Of a stretch of 60,286 nucleotides of DNA, positions 1-7,927 are shown in pieces. The stretch is from contig CAIXIX010000209.1 in the NCBI GenBank assembly GCA_903919615.1, positions 1 to 60,286 of the forward strand, read 5' to 3'. Position 1 is the first letter of the stretch. Every line of letters begins with the position of its first letter. This DNA comes from an uncultured Chthonomonas sp. (GTDB lineage Bacteria; Armatimonadota; Chthonomonadetes; Chthonomonadales; Chthonomonadaceae). Made by a program: the position numbers and the translations under genes. The notes under the pieces were generated by a model. That model was not told the DNA's origin. It saw only the letters and a program-made list of their open reading frames with translations, and did not search any database.

Positions 1-976
1 GAGCGGGAGGAAGTGGTGCATAAAACAGAGATGCAGCCTTGCTCTGAGCCGCAGGCTGTATCGCCCAATTCCAGAGCTTAACGGCATCTGCTTTCGCTGA
101 GTTCCGATAAAGCAGTACGTAAGTTAAACTGCAAATAGGGTAGCTGGCCTTGCCTTTCGCATCTACGGTAGGCGTCTTCACGTCTCGCTTTAGCTCACCG
201 ATGTAGTCTGCGATTGCAGCGGTTGTCGACTCCGACGAAGGCAGTACAAATACCCCTGCCCTGTTTTGAACTGCTGCAAAAGGCAGCTTTTGAGTGATGG
301 CGTAAGCAAGTTCAACGTAACCGATTCCACCAGGGGTTCTGCTAAGTGATGCTGCGACTCCCTGGCTGCCCTTGCCTCCGAGCCCAACGGGCCAATTTAC
401 AGACTTTCCGGCGCCCGGGCCAGCAGACCATACGGTGCTAGCTTTCTTCAGGTAGTTGGTAAAGATGTAGGTGGTGCCAGACCCATCGGTACGGTGAACA
501 GGCTGGATTTTAAGTGATGGAAGCTTCGCGCCCGGGTTGAGCGCCTTGATTCTAGGATCGACCCAGCTCGTAATCTGGCCAAGGAAGATGCCCGCAATAA
601 CGTCGGAATTTAGGTGGAGTCCCGTTGGCACGCCAGGCAGATTGTACGAAAGCGCTACGGCGCCACCTACTGTTGGAATATGCACGACAGGTTCCGGCAT
701 CGCGGCTTCTTCTGATGCAGTTAGTGGTGCATCCGTGGCACCAAAGTCGACCTGTCGGTTTTTTAGCGCATTAATACCTGCGCCTGAACCAACTGCCTGA
801 TAATCTACTGATGTGCCACCGGACGCACGGAAACCGGCAAACCATTGTGTATAGATCGGTGCAGGGAAAGTAGCTCCAGACCCACGTATCTGCCCAGATG
901 CGCACGTAGCGCCTCCTGCTAGAATGGATACGGCAATTACAGTCAACTGCAAATTGTTGCTGCGTGCAAACATCAT
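1..976 (-). CDS. pstS: PstS phosphate ABC transporter substrate-binding protein (3' end beyond window)
   Basis: Periplasmic phosphate-binding protein that feeds the PstCAB importer. The minus-strand frame is open from an ATG at 976 to the window edge (about 325 residues), so the C-terminus is cut off. It opens with a signal peptide, possibly lipoprotein-like (LAGGATC near residues 19-25), followed by the PstS hallmarks SGATFPAPIY, QAVGSGAG, FGATDAPLT, HRTDGSGTTYIF and GGIGYVELAYA. A second in-frame ATG at 973 is better spaced from the GAGGAG Shine-Dalgarno and is an equal candidate start. It lies downstream of phoB-phoR on the same strand and is preceded by a Pho box, so induction by phosphate starvation is expected. 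The family assignment is firm; transporter partners would lie to the left of the window. Confidence 0.93.
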   Translation of the reverse strand, partial: MMFARSNNLQLTVIAVSILAGGATCASGQIRGSGATFPAPIYTQWFAGFRASGGTSVDYQAVGSGAGINALKNRQVDFGATDAPLTASEEAAMPEPVVHIPTVGGAVALSYNLPGVPTGLHLNSDVIAGIFLGQITSWVDPRIKALNPGAKLPSLKIQPVHRTDGSGTTYIFTNYLKKASTVWSAGPGAGKSVNWPVGLGGKGSQGVAASLSRTPGGIGYVELAYAITQKLPFAAVQNRAGVFVLPSSESTTAAIADYIGELKRDVKTPTVDAKGKASYPICSLTYVLLYRNSAKADAVKLWNWAIQPAAQSKAASLFYAPLPPA

Positions 977-1177
977 AATCTCCTCTATTTCGGATCTGCC
1001 TGCAACATGATGGCTCCGGAGCATCAACGACAGGCCCAAAACAGCATTGTCTTGATCTCAATCCTTGTCGGCGAACGACTCGCGCTTCTATATGTTGCGT
1101 CAATTCGACGTCTTGCCATGTCAGCCTAAAGCATCGGAGTGAAGGCGCTTCAGGTAACTCAGCGTACGATCCGAGTA

Positions 1178-1216
1178 TGGTTAGCAAATGTTAATGCAAG
1201 ATTAAGACAATGTTAA
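1178..1216 (-). promoter_or_regulatory. Pho box (four 11-bp-phased repeats) upstream of pstS
   Basis: On the minus strand, hexamers TTAACA, TTAATC, TTAACA and TAACCA start exactly 11 bp apart (plus-strand ends 1216, 1205, 1194, 1183). This matches the direct-repeat PhoP/PhoB boxes of Bacillus and cyanobacteria. It lies in the 285-bp phoR-pstS gap, about 200 bp before the pstS start, pointing at pstS. A long leader or an unseen downstream promoter element is implied. I see no convincing -10. Confidence 0.75.
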
Positions 1217-1261
1217 CCGAGCGTGAAATTTAGGTAAGCGGAGCGCCTGATAGTACTGCGA

Positions 1262-2446
1262 TTACGTGAGGGGAATTGTCACGATAAAGGTCGAGCCTCT
1301 GTTGAATTCAGACTCAACGTTAACGCATCCACCATGCGACTCAACAATGTGTTTAACGATCGCAAGACCGAGACCTGTGCCGCCAGACTCACGCGATCGC
1401 GCTTTGTCGACACGATAGAATCGCTCAAATATCCGGGGCAGGTCTTGGTTCATTATTCCAATGCCTGTATCGGTGACACAGACCCGCGCGCTTCCGATTT
1501 GTGCCTGGGCTCTTACTACAACGCGTCCGCCTTCAGGTGTGTATTTGATAGCATTATCAATCAGGTTGATAAGCACCTGCTCTAGCTGATCGGCGCTGCC
1601 CGACACATTCAAACCTGGTTCCGTTTCTGCAAGCAATTGAATTCCTGAGTTGGCAGCTTGTTTCTGGAAGCGCTGCGCAATCTGATCCACCATGAGAGAT
1701 AGATCGACGGGCGACAGCTCCGTTGGACGCGATTCGGCATGGCTCAGAACAAGCAGGTCTTCGGAGATGCGAGTAAGACGCTGCGCCTCTGCGGAGATAA
1801 TGCCAAGGAACCTGTCCGCAACGGTTGCATCATTCAGGGCGCCATCTTGAAGTGTCTCGGCCATCGCACGGATCGATGTTAGCGGTGTTCGCAGTTCGTG
1901 GGAGACATTGGCAACAAAATCGCGCCGCATAGTTTCGAGACGGCGAAGCTCAGTTACATCATTAACAATGACTACACATCTGCACGGTTGTTCGGTCGAT
2001 CCCACTGGCACGATCGTCACTGAGAGAGTGTTTACCGCACCAGGAGTTCGAAACTCGCATCGCCGAATTTCGCGCTGGCTCCTCGCAATTTCGAGACACT
2101 CATCGAGATCGGGAGAGAGTGTTGCATGTAAGAGGGATTTTCCTTTGAGGTGCAACTCGGATGCGCTGAGCGTTTTTGCTGCTGAAGGGCTAGCCTCAAC
2201 AATGTTGCCAGCGCCGTCTAACAAAAGCACGCCCGCGCCACAGCCCGATACCAGCGCAGCGTATTCCGAACTTGCACGTAGACCCTGGGCGCGACACGCC
2301 GTCAATTGCGCGTTGAGGTCATTAATCTCACTTTGTGTCGCAGTCAGCTGGTGCCTGTTACGGACATAGAGCCTGTAATAATGAACCGCAACTGCAGCAA
2401 TGGCTGCAGCCAACGTTAATGAGGAGATCCATGCATTCAAGTGCAT
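1262..2446 (-). CDS. phoR: PhoR-type sensor histidine kinase
   Basis: Membrane sensor kinase of the phosphate-starvation two-component system (394 aa). One N-terminal transmembrane segment (about residues 8-25) is followed by a short linker and a PAS-like domain (about 60-165). The HisKA domain has the phospho-acceptor H183 in NVSHELRTPL. The HATPase domain shows the N box (LINLIDNAIKYTPEGG), G1 (VTDTGIGI), F box (FERFYRVD) and G2 (GGTGLGLAIVKHI). Every catalytic box is intact. It follows phoB by 62 bp on the same strand and precedes pstS, the usual phoB-phoR-pst order, so it probably phosphorylates the adjacent PhoB. Start is the ATG at 2446. The single TM and PAS sensor match PhoR proteins that sense Pst activity rather than a periplasmic ligand. 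Confidence 0.92.
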   Translation of the reverse strand: MHLNAWISSLTLAAAIAAVAVHYYRLYVRNRHQLTATQSEINDLNAQLTACRAQGLRASSEYAALVSGCGAGVLLLDGAGNIVEASPSAAKTLSASELHLKGKSLLHATLSPDLDECLEIARSQREIRRCEFRTPGAVNTLSVTIVPVGSTEQPCRCVVIVNDVTELRRLETMRRDFVANVSHELRTPLTSIRAMAETLQDGALNDATVADRFLGIISAEAQRLTRISEDLLVLSHAESRPTELSPVDLSLMVDQIAQRFQKQAANSGIQLLAETEPGLNVSGSADQLEQVLINLIDNAIKYTPEGGRVVVRAQAQIGSARVCVTDTGIGIMNQDLPRIFERFYRVDKARSRESGGTGLGLAIVKHIVESHGGCVNVESEFNRGSTFIVTIPLT

Positions 2447-2508
2447 TAGCTATGTTTACTGCTTAGAAGTGTATTTTGTCAAACGGGAAGGATGAAGCGC
2501 GAATGGGA

Positions 2509-3189
2509 TTATTCCGCTCGAAATTTATAGCCGACGCCTCGAACTGTAAGCAAACGCTCTGGCTGAGATGGGTTCGTTTCCACCTTTTCACGCAGCCATC
2601 GAATATGTACGTCCACAGTCCGTTCTTCCACGTAAGCATCTGCCCCCCAAACTCGATCTAGCAGAGACTGTCGGGAAAACACTTGCCCCGAGTGTGAAGC
2701 CATAAATCGAAGCAGCTCAAACTCTTTCGGCGAGAGATCAACTCGCTTGCCCGATACGGTGACTTCGTAACGCACTGGATCAATTGTAAGTGAGCCAACG
2801 GTCACAATGCGACCAGTTGGGAGCTCTGCAGCCTGGGTGCGCCGCAGAATGGCCTTGACCCTTGCCATTAGTTCGCGAGTGCTAAACGGTTTCGTAATGT
2901 AGTCGTCAGCCCCAAGCTCCAGGCCAACAACTCTGTCGGTCTCTTCTGCTCGCGCGGTCAGCATAATGATAGGTACGGTGCTGTGCCGACGCAACGAACG
3001 ACACACATCAAATCCGCTTGCTGCCGGCAGCATGACATCAAGAATGATCAAATCCGGATTTTCATTGCGCACTATTTCAAGGCAGCTTTCTGCATCTGCA
3101 GCCGTGAAGGTTTGATACCCGTCTTTACGCAGATTATAGGCGATTGCCTCGACGATAGGCGCCTCATCATCAACGACTAATACTTTCAT
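2509..3189 (-). CDS. phoB: PhoB/PhoP-type response regulator
   Basis: OmpR/PhoB-family transcription factor (226 aa). The receiver domain (1-120) has acidic pocket D7/D8, phospho-acceptor D51 in LIILDVMLP and conserved K100 in ITKPFS. The C-terminal winged helix (about 130-226) contains the family signatures LSPKEFELLRFM and VDVHIRWLREKVE. It is the first gene of the phoB-phoR-pstS run. The repeats at 1178-1216 and 3429-3467 are probably its binding sites. Family and pairing are firm; the regulatory inference rests on sequence only. Confidence 0.93.
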   Translation of the reverse strand: MKVLVVDDEAPIVEAIAYNLRKDGYQTFTAADAESCLEIVRNENPDLIILDVMLPAASGFDVCRSLRRHSTVPIIMLTARAEETDRVVGLELGADDYITKPFSTRELMARVKAILRRTQAAELPTGRIVTVGSLTIDPVRYEVTVSGKRVDLSPKEFELLRFMASHSGQVFSRQSLLDRVWGADAYVEERTVDVHIRWLREKVETNPSQPERLLTVRGVGYKFRAE

Positions 3190-3428
3190 ACGAAGTCAAC
3201 TCCCAGAACCAGTTAACCTTAATATTAAACGTGGTCCCTGTCCTACGGCCACCGGCATCGGTCTACGGCCCACAGTACCGCCAGCAGCCAGATTAGACGC
3301 TGAGGTGCGCTCGTTTTTTGTACCGCGCGCCACTAACTCGCATTATTACGAGGCATCACAATGCAATGTGCAGCAAGCCGCGCCACTTCCACGCATGAAT
3401 AATGTTTTCAAAGTTTAGATCGGTGGAG

Positions 3429-3467
3429 TTAACGCAATGTTATGAAAATATTAAATTACTATTAACA
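3429..3467 (-). promoter_or_regulatory. Pho-box-like array upstream of phoB (autoregulation candidate)
   Basis: Four AT-rich repeats at exact 11-bp spacing: plus-strand TTAACG (3429), TTATGA (3440), TTAAAT (3451), TTAACA (3462). Because TTAA is self-complementary, the array can also be read toward phoB as GTTAAT, TTTAAT, CATAAC, GTTAAC. It sits 21 bp after the metF stop and about 240 bp before phoB, in an otherwise empty 298-bp gap. Confidence 0.6.
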
Positions 3468-3487
3468 CAAGAAGGCAGGCGCTGGCT

Positions 3488-4408
3488 TCAATACTTGGCA
3501 AGGTGGTGTGCGTCTGCTCCACCTAGAAAGCTGAAGATCTCACGGGTAGCTGTCGACCTGTTGAGAGTGTAGAAGTGTATGCCTTTGACCTGATTGTCCA
3601 ACAGATCTCTGCACTGTTCTGTTGCCCACTGAATTCCTACTTTTCGAACGTACGACTCAACTCCGTTGCAGCGACGGATTGCCCGCAGAAGCCGCGCAGG
3701 GAAGCGTGCGCCGAGAGCAAGTTCAGACATGCGTTGTAACCCCTTTTCGGATGTTACGGGCATAATGCCCGCAAGTATGGGCACGGTAATCCCGGCAAGG
3801 TCGCAGCGCTCCCGAAAATCAAAAAAATCACGATTATCAAAGAAGAGCTGGGTCACGATGTAGTCTGCCCCCGCATCGACCTTCGCCTTTAAATAGTCCA
3901 TCTCGAGCAATCTGTTAGGTGTGGCAGGGTGCCCTTCTGGAAAGCCTGCTACGCCGATACCAAACCCACGCGGATCAGGATGAGCGCCCGTATCGTTATA
4001 ATCCTTCAGATAGCGTACCAGGTCAGCTGCATATCGGAAGGCATCCTTCGATCTATCATACTCTCCTAGCGCTCTTGGTGGATCGCCAGCAAGGGCGAGT
4101 AGGTTAGAGATGCCAATAGCCGCGTACTTATCGATAATAGCGCGGACCTCTTGTTCGGAGTGACAGACGATCGGCAGGTGCGGGATGGGATCGCATGTCG
4201 TCTCACTCTTTAATCTGGCAACAAGCTCCTGAGTTAAGCGTCGCGTCGCTCCGCCAGCGCCATAAGTAACTGAGACAAAGGACGGCTTTAGCGCTTCTAG
4301 CTCCGAGATATTCGCAAAGAGCCGCTCTGATGCTGCGTCGTCAACCGGAGGAAAGAACTCGAAACTGAAGGTGGTCTTGTTATTAGCGAAAATGTCCTGA
4401 ATATGCAT
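3488..4408 (-). CDS. metF: 5,10-methylenetetrahydrofolate reductase
   Basis: FAD-dependent enzyme reducing 5,10-methylene-THF to 5-methyl-THF, the methyl donor for methionine synthesis; cytoplasmic. The 306-aa length is typical of MetF. Visible signatures are FSFEFFPP at the N-terminus, FVSVTYGAGG, HLPIVCHSE, LALAGDPP, GVAGFPEGHP and the substrate-contact region DYIVTQLFFD. The ATG at 4408 has a GGAG Shine-Dalgarno 5 nt upstream. It is on the same strand as, and upstream of, phoB, but 298 bp and a Pho-box-like array separate them, so co-transcription is doubtful. I looked for SAM-type riboswitch elements in the leader and found none. Confidence 0.95.
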   Translation of the reverse strand: MHIQDIFANNKTTFSFEFFPPVDDAASERLFANISELEALKPSFVSVTYGAGGATRRLTQELVARLKSETTCDPIPHLPIVCHSEQEVRAIIDKYAAIGISNLLALAGDPPRALGEYDRSKDAFRYAADLVRYLKDYNDTGAHPDPRGFGIGVAGFPEGHPATPNRLLEMDYLKAKVDAGADYIVTQLFFDNRDFFDFRERCDLAGITVPILAGIMPVTSEKGLQRMSELALGARFPARLLRAIRRCNGVESYVRKVGIQWATEQCRDLLDNQVKGIHFYTLNRSTATREIFSFLGGADAHHLAKY

Positions 4409-4516
4409 CCGTGCTCCATAGAATGATGCGAAGAATTGTTATAGCGTGATGGTCATATGATACCTTATGCACATTTTTGCAGCCAGAGCCGGGGGACTCA
4501 TCGGGCGTCCAGCGCG

Positions 4517-4546
4517 TTGACAGGTGAATGTCCACCGTGTCATACT
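4517..4546 (+). promoter_or_regulatory. Sigma-70-like promoter with overlapping dyad before the MFS exporter
   Basis: TTGACA (4517-4522), 18-bp spacer, CATACT (4541-4546). An inverted repeat, TGACAGGTG / CACCgTGTCA (4518-4542, one bulged base), runs from the -35 into the -10, as TetR/MarR-type operators often do. A second perfect stem, GGAAGT/ACTTCC (4556-4574), lies at the predicted transcript start. No regulator gene is adjacent. Confidence 0.5.
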
Positions 4547-4613
4547 CTGCATTCTGGAAGTGCTAATTACTTCCGGGCAAAGGAATCTAGTCGCATCCGT
4601 AGCCTACATATAA

Positions 4614-6005
4614 ATGAAACGATCACCCTTAATTATTCTGTTCATAACCATCTTTATTGACCTTCTTGGATTTGGGTTAGTACTGCCTCTCCTGCCAATT
4701 TACATTCAGCACTACGGTGGTAAACCGTGGATCGGCGGTGTATTACTGGCGTCCTTTTCAACGATGCAGTTTATTTTCTCGCCGATTTGGGGCAGAGCTT
4801 CGGATCGCTTCGGCCGCCGACCAATGATACTGTTGAGTTTACTCGGCTCTGCTGTTAGCTTTATGGCATTCGGTTCCGCGCGGACCCTTGCAATCCTCTT
4901 TACAGCGCGTGTTGCAGCTGGAATTTTGAGCGCCGCTAGCCTACCGGCTGCATATGCGTATATCGCAGATGTAACCACGCCCGAAAAGCGATCCGGCGGC
5001 ATGGCGATGATTGGGGCGGCCTTCGGGCTTGGATTCGCGCTTGGACCAGCGATTAGTGGTCCGCTGTCGCAGCACCCGATCCTTGGTATACCTCCTCTCG
5101 CAATGCCTGCGTACTTTGCCGCGTTGCTGTGTCTGTTCAACTTTACCTGGGCAATATTTAATCTGCCAGAGACTCACACTGATCGAAGTCAGCACAGTGA
5201 AGCAAAGGGCGTAAAGGATATCTTTGTGGGTGTCTTCATGGCCCTCAAAAATCCGGCGATTAAGTTCCAGCTAACCGTGTTCGCGTTCACAACGTTTGCA
5301 TTCACAGCCGTTGAGTCCTCATTTTCGTGGTTGACGCTTTTACGATTTAAGTCAGATATTGAATCTGTGGCTTCGGCCACATGGCACAGTTACGCTTCGC
5401 TTCCATTTGCATCGGTACCTCTGGAAGTTCGAAAACTCATCCCAGCAGGTATTAACTGGAGCCAGTACGGGCAATTGGGTCTCAACGATATTGCTGCGCC
5501 AGTAGCTTCACTCTTACGCGAAAAGGCGGAAGCAGGGATAAACACGCACATCTTTATGATCGTAGGGCTTACGATTCTTGTCGTCCAGGTTGCAGTAATG
5601 CGTGGTGTTGCGGCTCGGGTTGGTGAGAAGCGGTTGATCGTGCTTGGCGCACTAATATTGACATTAACGCTTTTTGGGATCGCGCTTGCACAAAAACTGC
5701 TCTATATCGAAATACTTAGTGGATTTATTGCGATTGGCAATGGCATTCTAAACCCCTGCCTCAGTTCAATTATCAGCCAGGCTGCAGGCAAGGAGAATCG
5801 TGGTACGGTTAGTGGCGCACAGCAGGGAATTGGTAGCCTTGCACGCATCATCGCACCGCCGATCAATAACTATATGGTTGGCCGTAATAGTGCAATCCCA
5901 TTTCTCACTTCTGGCGTATTGATGGCGACAGCTCTTTCTCTCTCGGTTAAGCTAAAGCAGCCCGAAAAGGGCAAATCAGACCACGAGCAAACTGCTGGTC
6001 ATTAG
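4614..6005 (+). CDS. MFS drug/metabolite exporter, TetA-like
   Basis: Twelve-helix major facilitator resembling the TetA/DHA1 antiporters (463 aa). The N-terminus gives the TM1 motif (FIDLLGFGLVLPLLP). The loop 2-3 signature is GRASDRFGRRP, with the family D and RR. TM4-TM5 contain AAYAYIADVTTPEKRS and GLGFALGPAISG. TM7 has AVESSFSWL. Between TM7 and TM8 is an extra stretch of roughly 60 residues (around positions 245-310), mostly hydrophilic, which makes the protein longer than the usual 400 aa. Substrate cannot be assigned; tetracycline or fluoroquinolone-like export is only family precedent. Start is the ATG at 4614, without a clear Shine-Dalgarno. It is divergent from metF and preceded by a promoter with an operator-like dyad. 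Confidence 0.85.
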   Translation: MKRSPLIILFITIFIDLLGFGLVLPLLPIYIQHYGGKPWIGGVLLASFSTMQFIFSPIWGRASDRFGRRPMILLSLLGSAVSFMAFGSARTLAILFTARVAAGILSAASLPAAYAYIADVTTPEKRSGGMAMIGAAFGLGFALGPAISGPLSQHPILGIPPLAMPAYFAALLCLFNFTWAIFNLPETHTDRSQHSEAKGVKDIFVGVFMALKNPAIKFQLTVFAFTTFAFTAVESSFSWLTLLRFKSDIESVASATWHSYASLPFASVPLEVRKLIPAGINWSQYGQLGLNDIAAPVASLLREKAEAGINTHIFMIVGLTILVVQVAVMRGVAARVGEKRLIVLGALILTLTLFGIALAQKLLYIEILSGFIAIGNGILNPCLSSIISQAAGKENRGTVSGAQQGIGSLARIIAPPINNYMVGRNSAIPFLTSGVLMATALSLSVKLKQPEKGKSDHEQTAGH

Positions 6006-6348
6006 TTTATAACTTTCACTTATTTGAGGTTTTGCTTCGTTTCTATTTGCCGCCGTCACAACTACGTTTAATTTAGATTTGCTTAAGTTCTATAAATAAT
6101 CGAAAATTTCTTTAATCTATGTGAAGTAAGGGAACAACCGAATGAGCAAATACGTCACCAAAGGTACTGGACTCAAATAACGTAGATTGTTCCACGGCAT
6201 GTCTGTGCCACATAATTTTATCACGGTTTTCGACAGCACGTGAGCGAATTGAGTGGAGATTGATTCAGCCGTAATTCTGATCAATTGCAGGATGCCGTGC
6301 AACCTCATCCCTGTTCGGTTGCTTGCAAATATAAGGAGCACAACACTA
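6006..6348. other. 343-bp AT-rich intergenic region
   Basis: Between the MFS gene and the KGG-repeat gene. AT-rich, with several TATA-like strings (for example near 6092-6100), but no well-spaced -35/-10 pair that I trust. No coding frame, RNA gene or repeat is evident. It presumably contains the stress promoter of the following gene. Confidence 0.5.
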
Positions 6349-6645
6349 ATGACACAGGAGCTCGTAGCCTCATCCAGGATTGAGGCAATTTCAACTGATG
6401 ACGGTTCACGTTCTGGCCGAGGATGGCACGGTAACTCTGTTGGCCATGCACAGGCGGGGCGTAAAGGCGGAAGCAAGGTGTCGCAGGACCGTGAGCACAT
6501 GGCCGAGATTGGTCGGCGCGGTGGTTCAAAGGTGGCGCAAGATCGCGAACACATGGCGGCAATTGGTAGGCGGGGTGGTTCGAAGGTCGCACAAGACCGT
6601 CAGCACATGGCCGACATTGGCAAAAAGGGCGGAGAAAGCAAGTAG
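6349..6645 (+). CDS. KGG-repeat stress-induced protein (GsiB/YciG-like)
   Basis: Small, highly hydrophilic protein (98 aa) built from the stress-induced KGG motif (Pfam KGG family). Four glycine-basic cores (GRKGGSK, GRRGGSK, GRRGGSK, GKKGGES) are separated by about 18 residues of the form QDREHMAEI. Residues 1-45 are non-repetitive. Relatives include Bacillus GsiB and enteric YciG, linked to general stress, desiccation or acid tolerance. A longer frame begins upstream at 6253, but the ATG at 6349 is preceded by AAGGAG at good distance and gives the family-like protein. It is a stand-alone gene closed by a very strong hairpin. The molecular function of KGG proteins is unknown. Confidence 0.85.
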   Translation: MTQELVASSRIEAISTDDGSRSGRGWHGNSVGHAQAGRKGGSKVSQDREHMAEIGRRGGSKVAQDREHMAAIGRRGGSKVAQDRQHMADIGKKGGESK

Positions 6646-6657
6646 CTTGCATAATAA

Positions 6658-6696
6658 CGAGCCCGGATAAGTGTTACTCACACTTATCCGGGCTCG
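6658..6696. terminator. Long perfect hairpin, probable bidirectional terminator
   Basis: Seventeen-bp perfect stem beginning CGAGCCCGG with a TACTC loop (6675-6679), 12 bp past the KGG gene stop. No U-tract follows immediately; the nearest T-run is at 6711. It separates the KGG gene from the convergent dehydratase gene. Confidence 0.7.
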
Positions 6697-6791
6697 TCCC
6701 TCTAGATCAATTTTTGCGTAATTCTATTCAGCTACTAATTTGCAAATATTGAACCCGGCCTAGCATTACTGATGTCCGGGCAGGCCTAGAA

Positions 6792-7916
6792 CTACCAATC
6801 AGCAACGGAACCGTCGTCCTCGTGGAACCATCTCCCTACATCAGGCAAAGGCGAGAGAGGGTGATTTCGAACGTACTCCTCGTCAAGCTCGATACCGATT
6901 CCCGGCGCCTGGGGCACATCAATATACCCATCCGTTACCGCAAACGGTGTCTTCAAGTAGCCCGATCCCAACCCGATTGGATCCACAAACTCCTGAATCA
7001 GGAAGTTGGGCGTGCAGGCATCCACCTGAAGGCATGCAGCCAGATTTATAGGACCATACGGATTGTGTGGAGCAAGTGCTGCATACCAGGTTTCGGCCAT
7101 CGTGCCAATCTGCCGGGTCTCAAAAATACCACCACAGATACACGGGTCGGGCTGCAGGATCGTTGCGGCGCCCTTCTCCAACACCTCTCTGAAACCCCAC
7201 TTTGTAAATAGGCGTTCGCCCGTGGCGACGGGAGTTCCGGACTGTGCCGTGAAACGCGCGAGTGCATCCACGTTTTCTGGCAATACTGGCTCTTCGATGA
7301 ACATTGGATGAAATGGGCGAACGGCAGCTTCCAGCCACATTGCCATCGTAGGGCTCACGCGCCCATGAAAATCCAGCATAATATCAACGTCATTGCCCAC
7401 AGCCTCTCGTATTGCCTGAACACGAGCGGCGGCATCCTCTACAATGCCATAGTGATCGACGACATGAACCTTTTCGAACGGGCAGAGCTTCATGGCTGTG
7501 TAGCCCCGCGCCACGACCTGTTTTGCAGATGCGGCCAACTCTTCCGGCGTGACACCGGATGGACGAGTGTAGACGCGAATCTTATCACGGACGGCGCCTC
7601 CCAGCAATTGCCACACAGGAACACCAAGCGATTTACCAAGAATGTCCCACAAGCACATCTCGATACCACTGATTGCTGCGCATAATACAGGTCCACCTCG
7701 CCAGAAGGCGCCGCGATACATGCTCTGCCAGTGATGAACAACTTTGCGAGGATCCTGGCCGATTAAGGCATGTTCATAGCTATGAACTGCTTCCGCGATG
7801 ACAAATGCCTTATCTCCTAGGCATTCACCGTATCCGATAAGGCCGCACTCTGTTTCAATTCGGACAAACAGCCAACGTGGCTGAACTGGAAGAGTCGTCA
7901 CTGACTGTATCTTCAC
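6792..7916 (-). CDS. Mandelate racemase/enolase-superfamily sugar-acid dehydratase, D-galactonate dehydratase type
   Basis: Mg-dependent acid-sugar dehydratase (374 aa) giving 2-keto-3-deoxy sugar acids. It matches the galactonate dehydratase branch over its length: capping domain with RGGPVL, then a TIM barrel with K in TAMKLCPFEK, metal ligands around LDFHGRVS (whose His is the branch-specific catalytic acid), FIEEPV and GERLF. The second catalytic His is in LAPHNPYGP. GTG start at 7916 has AAGGGG 6 nt upstream. It lies 11 bp after the NIF3-like gene, so the two may be co-transcribed. No other sugar-acid genes are nearby. The barrel assignment is firm, but substrate within the group (galactonate or another aldonate) is uncertain. 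Confidence 0.85.
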   Translation of the reverse strand: MKIQSVTTLPVQPRWLFVRIETECGLIGYGECLGDKAFVIAEAVHSYEHALIGQDPRKVVHHWQSMYRGAFWRGGPVLCAAISGIEMCLWDILGKSLGVPVWQLLGGAVRDKIRVYTRPSGVTPEELAASAKQVVARGYTAMKLCPFEKVHVVDHYGIVEDAAARVQAIREAVGNDVDIMLDFHGRVSPTMAMWLEAAVRPFHPMFIEEPVLPENVDALARFTAQSGTPVATGERLFTKWGFREVLEKGAATILQPDPCICGGIFETRQIGTMAETWYAALAPHNPYGPINLAACLQVDACTPNFLIQEFVDPIGLGSGYLKTPFAVTDGYIDVPQAPGIGIELDEEYVRNHPLSPLPDVGRWFHEDDGSVADW

Positions 7917-7927
7917 CGCTAACCCCT

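Noticed and set aside
771-1187. 138-codon minus frame between phoR and pstS
   Set aside because: It overlaps the start of pstS in another frame; the pstS frame has clear family motifs.
4409-4613. SAM-type riboswitch in the metF leader
   Set aside because: The hairpins here do not match SAM-I, SAM-II or SAH conserved cores, and they overlap the promoter of the divergent gene.
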